Translations under genes and position numbers: made by a program | Part shown: positions 58,468 to 64,000 of the stretch, one piece after another | How positions within the stretch are numbered: position 1 is the stretch's first letter | Layout: every line of letters starts with the position of its first letter | Assembly (NCBI GenBank): GCA_020054495.1 | Contig: JAHWGK010000008.1 | Location: forward strand, 1-64,000 | Direction: 5' to 3' | From: Thermoplasmata archaeon | GTDB lineage: Archaea > Thermoplasmatota > E2 > DHVEG-1 | Length of the DNA stretch: 64,000 bases | Notes under the pieces: model-generated | The model's database searches: none | What the model was told of the DNA's origin: nothing | Seen by the model: only the letters and a program-made list of their open reading frames with translations

Positions 58468-58542
58468 GGGCCTGTAGCCTAGTCTGGACAGGGCGATAGC
58501 CTCCTAAGCTATAGATCGCGGGTTCGAATCCCGCCAGGTCCG
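58468..58542 (+). tRNA. tRNA-Arg (anticodon CCT)
   Basis: Acceptor GGGCCTG/CAGGTCC, anticodon stem ATAGC-CTCCTAA-GCTAT, T-arm GCGGGTTCGAATCCCGC; no encoded CCA, no intron. Confidence 0.95.
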
Positions 58543-58606
58543 CTTCACTCTCTCGGAGGGAATTTGGTCGAAAGATGCTATTTTTTGCGTTTTTTGAATT
58601 CTCGTG

Positions 58607-59812
58607 TTATCCCCACCCATTACTTGGAGCTTTAAGGACACGATGAACCCAATCATAAGGAGCAAGTAGATAGTAGTGCTTTGCATCTTTGATGTATCCC
58701 ATAGTTGTTTCTATTTTGGTGTGACCTAGCCAGTCTCTTACTTCGTATTCATCGAATGCTTTGTATTGTAGTTTGGTTCTGATTAGTCTTGATACTGCTG
58801 CAAAATGTCTTGAGCAGTAGTTGTAGTATTCTGGAAAAACAGTTTGTATTACCGGTTTTGCTTTTCTGTTAAGTAGTTGTCTTAGTTGATCTCTTGAGTA
58901 TGGATGTCCATCGGATCGAAGATACAGGTAGTCTTTGCTATGTTGGTTTTCTACCTTTGGCCTCCATGCATCTACCCAGTTTTTAAATGACTTTCTTCGT
59001 CTGTTTGACATTATTTCTTCTGGTGATAGATTTCTTGTGCTACTGTGCTTCTTTGGTTCTGTTATTGTTATATATCCTCGTTCTACGTGAACATCTGTTG
59101 TTTTCATTTCTGTTGGTTCACTTGGAAATCTCCATCCTATGATGAAGTTGTGTGTGAGTAGGTATTGTATTAGTACGTTTTCGTAGGAATCCTTTGAGTA
59201 GGTTAGGTTTAGTATTTTGTATACTTGGTCTGGAAACGGCATTACTCTTACTCTGTAGATTGGTGTTGATGGTGGTTTGTAGGTCCAGAGTTTCAGTCCA
59301 TATGCTTTTAGAAACATCCTCATGGTTTTCCATTCGTTTTGAAGCGCGCATGGTCCTGTGTTTTCTATTTGTTCTCTGTAGTCCATGTGTGCCATGAAGT
59401 TTTCATATGTTGGGTTTCTGAAGTCTACTGGTTGTGGATGTGTTTCCATGAATCTTGCTGTTGATAGTCGTTTTTCTATTGTGTTTTGACTTAGTCTTTG
59501 TCTTAAGTAACAGTGTATTGCTACATCGTTAAAAGACGCAGTTTTTGGGTCCAATATTATTGGAAAATCGGTTCTTTTAATTTTTTTTAGATCATAGTTT
59601 ATTTTCACTTTTTTCTCCCTAAATATTGGAGAAGTTAGTTCTTTTGATCTTTGGCTTATTATTTTGTTTATTATTTTCCATTCTTTGTTTCTACCTCCAT
59701 CTAACACATCATTGAGTGAGTTAGTTGAATCTGAATATTTTGAATTGTATATCTGATTTTGGTGTTCAAATTTCAATTTGATTTCCACCTTTTTCATTTG
59801 TATTACTTGCAT
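58607..59812 (-). CDS. Tyrosine recombinase/integrase
   Basis: IGWRFPSEPTEMK (Arg), CSRHFAAVSRL box II region, VRDWLGHTKIETTMGYIKDA (Tyr). Start plausibly 59812 or 59797 (MKKVEIKLKFEHQ), not the track start. Confidence 0.88.
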   Translation of the reverse strand: MQVIQMKKVEIKLKFEHQNQIYNSKYSDSTNSLNDVLDGGRNKEWKIINKIISQRSKELTSPIFREKKVKINYDLKKIKRTDFPIILDPKTASFNDVAIHCYLRQRLSQNTIEKRLSTARFMETHPQPVDFRNPTYENFMAHMDYREQIENTGPCALQNEWKTMRMFLKAYGLKLWTYKPPSTPIYRVRVMPFPDQVYKILNLTYSKDSYENVLIQYLLTHNFIIGWRFPSEPTEMKTTDVHVERGYITITEPKKHSSTRNLSPEEIMSNRRRKSFKNWVDAWRPKVENQHSKDYLYLRSDGHPYSRDQLRQLLNRKAKPVIQTVFPEYYNYCSRHFAAVSRLIRTKLQYKAFDEYEVRDWLGHTKIETTMGYIKDAKHYYLLAPYDWVHRVLKAPSNGWG

Positions 59813-59826
59813 TATTTGTAATACAA
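59798..59826. promoter_or_regulatory. Inverted repeat TTGTATTAC-N11-GTAATACAA plus additional GTAAT/ATTAC half-sites up to 59880
   Basis: 9-bp perfect arms in the intergenic region between divergent integrase and RHH-like genes. Confidence 0.6.
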
Positions 59827-59878
59827 TATATGTAATGTAAACGTAATATTTATATCTTTCTGTGTTATTTGCATTACA

Positions 59879-60043
59879 ATGCCTTCGAAGAAAGACAAAG
59901 GTGGAACACATTCATTTCGTGTATCAAAAGACATGGAAAAATGGATAGAATCAAAAATAAAATCACATGAACTTGGATCCTGGACTCATGCCCTAGAATG
60001 GGGTTTGGATTTACTAAAAGAGAAATTAGACTCTAAAAAATAA
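59879..60043 (+). CDS. Small ribbon-helix-helix-like protein, 54 aa (MPSKKDKGGTHSFRVSKDMEKWIESKIKSHELGSWTHALEWGLDLLKEKLDSKK)
   Basis: Manual translation; HSFRVSKDMEKWIESKI resembles an RHH strand-helix start; TATA-like TTTATATC about 30 bp upstream. Confidence 0.65.
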   Translation: MPSKKDKGGTHSFRVSKDMEKWIESKIKSHELGSWTHALEWGLDLLKEKLDSKK

Positions 60044-60047
60044 TTTT

Positions 60048-63000
60048 TTAAAATTTATTTAAAAATTCATCAATTATTTTGATATCACTATTTTTTATTT
60101 TATAAAGTTTGTAAACGAGTTTGTCGAGTTCTTCTTCAAGATCTTCGATTTTAGTTGTCTTTTCAAGTTTCTTAATATCTTTCTTATGCATATCAATAAT
60201 TTTTTCTGTTTTTTTATCTTCAATAGGAATTCTTAAGAGTATCTCTTGATCTTTAGAAACCTTAGAATTTTTAATCGATCTTATTACATATTCTAATTTT
60301 TTATCTGAATCCAATTTATAGTTATCAATAATATCATTTTTTCCAAGTTGAATCTTTTTAGTTCCTTGTAAATCTTCTTGAATTTCAGGCAAAATATTTG
60401 AGTAATTCCTTTTTACTACATGTCTAATTTCAAAAAATTCTTCAATTTCATTTTCTTTTCTTAGTTGAGAAAAATATGGCGTTGGAAACATCTCGATTTT
60501 TCTTTTCAGTTCTTCAATAAACATTAATTTTTTAGCTATTGCTGTTGTTTTTTTAGATATTTCTTTTTCTGCTGATGTTTCTGGTTCTTTAATTGGTAAT
60601 AATTTTATGAATTGGTCTCCATATGAGTAAAATTTACCTGAAAAAATATTACTAATATGCTTATGGTAATATTCTAACAATTTACTATTAAGTATAGATA
60701 ACAAAAACCATGGATCTTTAGTCTCCTTTGGCAATATGCCAAAAACATTTGATCCTCCTGCCCCTGCGAAAACATAATTATCGCTTTCATCATAGACAAA
60801 ATTTGAGCTATTAGCGAGAGTTTGAACTAATAATTTTTTACTATCATATTTTTCAATATTTCGTGGGTATGTAATACCGTACCATCGGTGGTCGTTTGCT
60901 TTATCTTTTTTATACAATCCATTTTCTCTATTTCTTAATATTTCCTCATTATTTTTAAAATAATTCCAAGCTGAAGGATACAAATTTTCAATATACTCAT
61001 TACTATACTCAAATTTATCTTCATCTTCTTTAGAAGGAATCAATAGATATTTTTCGTTCCCATTAAGTTCAAATTTTTTATATGGGAAAAAAACATACCA
61101 TCCTTTCCAATCTATTTTCCAGCGATGAACATCTTTGCCAAATAGAAATGGTCTAATTATGTCCTTCTCAACTTCTATTAAGTCTCCTCCACCCTTTGGA
61201 ATTGCTACAATAGAATTTTTTTTATCTTCAATTAATTTTAGAATATATACATCGTCTTTACTAGTGGAAATCCCTTGAAAACCTCCACTTTGTGTTTTTG
61301 TAAATTTTTCTAATACATCGGTTGATTCTTTTTCAATTTTTGAAAATATCGCCCTTTCGTTATGAGGCATTAAGTACCAACCTTGAGATCGGAGATTTTT
61401 ATATTTGAAGTAAAAAACATCAGAATATTGACCCACTAAATGATCTTTTGGTGTTTTTAACTTTCCAAAATTATTTTCAACTTCTGAGAGTAAATCTTTT
61501 CCATTATTCGGATCCTTAAAAACTCTTGCAACAGGAAAATAATCTCTTTCTTTTTTTCCTTTTGAAAAAACAAAAATCGATGGATAATTAAGCGCATCCT
61601 CAAATACACGACTATCTTTTAAATCTAAAAATTTATTGATATTTACAGTTTCTAATAACCCTTCCCGCATTTTTTTACCATAATTTGTAAGGAGGAATCT
61701 ATTAGAAACAATGTAACTTAGTTTTCCTCTATTACCATCTTTAATCCATTCTAAACCACGTTCAATGAAAGGAATATAGATATCAAAGTTCCCTTCAACC
61801 CATTTATAACTACCTAACCATTTATTTTTCTGTTTTTCAGGTAGGTCCTGGACTCTTACATATGGTGGATTACCTACAACATAATCATAATCAACAAAAT
61901 TCTTCAATAAAGCAGCAAGCATAACATCTTCAATTGATTTTACTAACCTGCCATCATCAAATTCCGTTTTTAATGTCTTAATATGTATTAATAAACGATT
62001 TGCATGATCTTCAAAAAAATCTGCTAAAATATCCCATTTTTTATCACTAAGATATTTCTGAAGATTTTTTTCCATCAAAGATTTATCAATTTCATACTTG
62101 CCTTTATCAGCAGTTTGTTTAACAGTATCAAAAACAGCTTGCAAAGCACCAAAATACTGTTGTATATCATTGATATCAGTTTGATTAAGAACAGTTTTTT
62201 CATCAGGAATGTTAAATGTATCCTCAAAAAATGATTCTCCTTCCTCTTTTTGAACAGGAAGTTCTATCTTCATCGAAAAAACTTTTCCCGCATCCCATTC
62301 TTCTATATTCATACGTCCAACTTGAGTCTCTTTAGTTAACGAATCTGTTCTAAAAATTGGAAGCCTATTTAAAACAAAACCAGGTGATTCATCCTTAGCT
62401 ATTTTATATTGAGGTAAAAGCGCAAGAGTAAACTGAACTTGAGCCATAATCGTTGCGAATGGATGAATATCAAAACCAACGATATGATATTTATTGCATA
62501 GATCAGCAAGTACTTTACTCCATCCCTCTTGCTTTGCTTTTCTTTTAGCATTATTCAGATATCTTTTTAATGCACCAACTAAAAAAGTTCCAGAACCGCA
62601 TGCTGGATCTAAAAGTCTCTTGTTAATAACTCCCGAATTATTATATCCTACAGCATCGAGAATGTATTCAACTACTTCAATTGGAGTATAAAATTCACCT
62701 AAAGCTTTTCTTGTTTCAGTATCAAAATATTTTTGATAGAGTATCCCAAGTGGGTCACCTTCAATACGTGAGAAATTGAACTTGTAAACTGCTAAAAGTA
62801 TCTTTGCAACATTTCGACCAAAACGACTCATTGGCAAAGTAGTATCTCGGAAAAACTCCTGATAACCTCTATTATCAAATTCCTCAGTCCACCAATAAAA
62901 AATATCCTCCTCAAAAACAGATGCAATAAGTTTCTCCTGCATATCCCTAACTATTTCCATAGCAATTTTTGGATATGAAGACTGAGCGATGTCCTTATTT

Positions 63001-63923
63001 GATCGGGATGCTTTTTTAATTTCATTTTCTAAAAAATCAGAAAAACTCGCATCAGGGAAACCAAAATCTTCACAAGCTTTAGTAAGAATAAGTCTCATAA
63101 ATAATGCAAAAGCAGTCTCAAGACAGAATGATACAATATATCTATCTTCTTCTTTGCTTATCAACAAACCAGTTTCTTTAAAAATCGGTCTCCAATTATT
63201 TGGAACCTGATCCTTTGTTAATGATTTTGCATAAGATTTCTTCCAAAAATTATAAGCACTCTCAGTAAAAGTTAATTTTTCTCTTTCATCTTTGAATAAA
63301 TCGATAATCGAACAAACGAGTGAAGAAAAAATAGATCCTTCACAAAGTCTGAAACTTTCATAAAAATGCTCTCGAGAAATTTCCTCTTCTAAAGCTAATC
63401 TTTCATCCGGATCTGTAAATTTTTCAAGATAATTCTTTACGTTCTTAATTAAAGTGGTACCATAATCTGGTTTTTTAAGATGTATTAATAGATCAGAAAT
63501 TAAAATTTCATGAAAATTTTCAACAGAGTTAGAAAGTTTATTATTTCGTATCAAACTATTTCTTTGCCGTTCATAAAAAATAAGATCTTTACCATTGTAT
63601 AATAAACCATATTTTGCCTTTAGTGGTTTAACATATTTTTCCAATAAATCATTTTCAAAACTATCTAAATTTTCAACTGAAGGTTTTTTGAACTCTATTA
63701 CAAAAATTACATCCCCAAATTCATCAGTACAGTGAATATCAGTTCTTTTACCGGTGACTAATCTTTCTTCATAAAATACTTCATTTTTTAGATATCCAAG
63801 TGTTTTTAGAATATTAGTTTGAGCGAAATTTATTCTGAGAGTCGATTCATTCATTGATGGTTTTTTCTTAACATCCTTTAATACTATTTCAAAACCTTTT
63901 TTTATTTCATGTAAATCAGTCAT
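60048..63923 (-). CDS. Type IIG (Eco57I-like) restriction endonuclease/N6-adenine methyltransferase
   Basis: N-terminal PD-(D/E)xK-like TDIHCTDEFGDVIFVIEFKKP; LLDPACGSGTFLVGAL; DYVVGNPPYVRV; start likely MTDLHEIKKG at 63923. Confidence 0.9.
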   Translation of the reverse strand: MTDLHEIKKGFEIVLKDVKKKPSMNESTLRINFAQTNILKTLGYLKNEVFYEERLVTGKRTDIHCTDEFGDVIFVIEFKKPSVENLDSFENDLLEKYVKPLKAKYGLLYNGKDLIFYERQRNSLIRNNKLSNSVENFHEILISDLLIHLKKPDYGTTLIKNVKNYLEKFTDPDERLALEEEISREHFYESFRLCEGSIFSSLVCSIIDLFKDEREKLTFTESAYNFWKKSYAKSLTKDQVPNNWRPIFKETGLLISKEEDRYIVSFCLETAFALFMRLILTKACEDFGFPDASFSDFLENEIKKASRSNKDIAQSSYPKIAMEIVRDMQEKLIASVFEEDIFYWWTEEFDNRGYQEFFRDTTLPMSRFGRNVAKILLAVYKFNFSRIEGDPLGILYQKYFDTETRKALGEFYTPIEVVEYILDAVGYNNSGVINKRLLDPACGSGTFLVGALKRYLNNAKRKAKQEGWSKVLADLCNKYHIVGFDIHPFATIMAQVQFTLALLPQYKIAKDESPGFVLNRLPIFRTDSLTKETQVGRMNIEEWDAGKVFSMKIELPVQKEEGESFFEDTFNIPDEKTVLNQTDINDIQQYFGALQAVFDTVKQTADKGKYEIDKSLMEKNLQKYLSDKKWDILADFFEDHANRLLIHIKTLKTEFDDGRLVKSIEDVMLAALLKNFVDYDYVVGNPPYVRVQDLPEKQKNKWLGSYKWVEGNFDIYIPFIERGLEWIKDGNRGKLSYIVSNRFLLTNYGKKMREGLLETVNINKFLDLKDSRVFEDALNYPSIFVFSKGKKERDYFPVARVFKDPNNGKDLLSEVENNFGKLKTPKDHLVGQYSDVFYFKYKNLRSQGWYLMPHNERAIFSKIEKESTDVLEKFTKTQSGGFQGISTSKDDVYILKLIEDKKNSIVAIPKGGGDLIEVEKDIIRPFLFGKDVHRWKIDWKGWYVFFPYKKFELNGNEKYLLIPSKEDEDKFEYSNEYIENLYPSAWNYFKNNEEILRNRENGLYKKDKANDHRWYGITYPRNIEKYDSKKLLVQTLANSSNFVYDESDNYVFAGAGGSNVFGILPKETKDPWFLLSILNSKLLEYYHKHISNIFSGKFYSYGDQFIKLLPIKEPETSAEKEISKKTTAIAKKLMFIEELKRKIEMFPTPYFSQLRKENEIEEFFEIRHVVKRNYSNILPEIQEDLQGTKKIQLGKNDIIDNYKLDSDKKLEYVIRSIKNSKVSKDQEILLRIPIEDKKTEKIIDMHKKDIKKLEKTTKIEDLEEELDKLVYKLYKIKNSDIKIIDEFLNKF

Positions 63924-64000
63924 CCTGACCCTCAACTTGCTCAAAATCTTCAATTATAAAGTTGTTTTCAAATTCTCTACCTTTAAAAGAATATTTTTTA
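63916..64000 (-). CDS. C-terminus of a further minus-strand gene (partial)
   Basis: In-frame ...KKYSFKGREFENNFIIEDFEQVEGQDD* overlapping the R-M start by 8 bp (ATGACTGA). Confidence 0.5.
   Translation of the reverse strand, partial: KKYSFKGREFENNFIIEDFEQVEGQDD

Larger units (their letters stand above)
58543..64000. mobile_element. Putative integrated element at tRNA-Arg (left end; continues past the window)
   Basis: tRNA 3' end followed by a converging tyrosine recombinase, RHH-like protein and type IIG R-M enzyme. Confidence 0.65.

Noticed and set aside
1-64000. CRISPR array or cas genes
   Set aside because: No regularly spaced short repeats with unique spacers, and no Cas-like ORFs; the repeats found are coding modules or short palindromes.
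1-64000. rRNA genes and additional tRNAs
   Set aside because: Only one convincing cloverleaf (tRNA-Arg CCT) was recognised by eye; no rRNA-like sequence seen. A tRNAscan/Infernal run would be needed to exclude weaker candidates.

Overview
AT-rich archaeal chromosomal window. Archaeal markers include L15e, S15, RaSEA, NreA, a methanogen-type SerRS2, Pcc1 and fructose-1,6-bisphosphate aldolase/phosphatase. The gene content would fit a Thermoplasmatota-like euryarchaeon, but lineage cannot be proven from this window. Main content in order: (1) his operon hisG-D-B-H-A-F-IE behind an AbrB-ACT regulator, with no hisC or HolP phosphatase; (2) a minus-strand DUF39 / COG2122 / asd / aspartate kinase operon resembling the archaeal homocysteine-from-aspartate-semialdehyde route, divergent from an XRE-CBS regulator; asd and the COG2122 gene have no ATG/GTG/TTG start compatible with their conserved N-termini; (3) SPL-like radical SAM + NreA, two cyclophilins, dCTP deaminase; (4) an information-processing block (TrmI, RaSEA, SerRS2, Pcc1, DHH/RecJ-like, S15) interrupted by two secreted-protein genes; (5) a striking plus-strand cluster of two [FeS-FAD oxidoreductase + SCP2-like] pairs, then LuxE-like + SCP2-like + LuxC-like, with no luciferase; (6) a run of secreted peptidases (C13-like, three C25-like, one S8) sharing a nearly identical PKD-like plus C-terminal amphipathic module, a candidate sorting or anchoring signal; (7) COG2150 ACT regulator divergent from trpB2; (8) PaaK-like ligase, ADP-forming acyl-CoA synthetase beta, ahcY, TraB-like protein; (9) tRNA-Arg(CCT) followed by an integrated element (tyrosine integrase, small RHH-like protein, type IIG restriction-modification enzyme) running off the right edge. 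Best candidates for something undescribed are the Lux-like/SCP2/FeS-FAD cluster and the shared C-terminal module. All family calls are by reading motifs; no database search was run.
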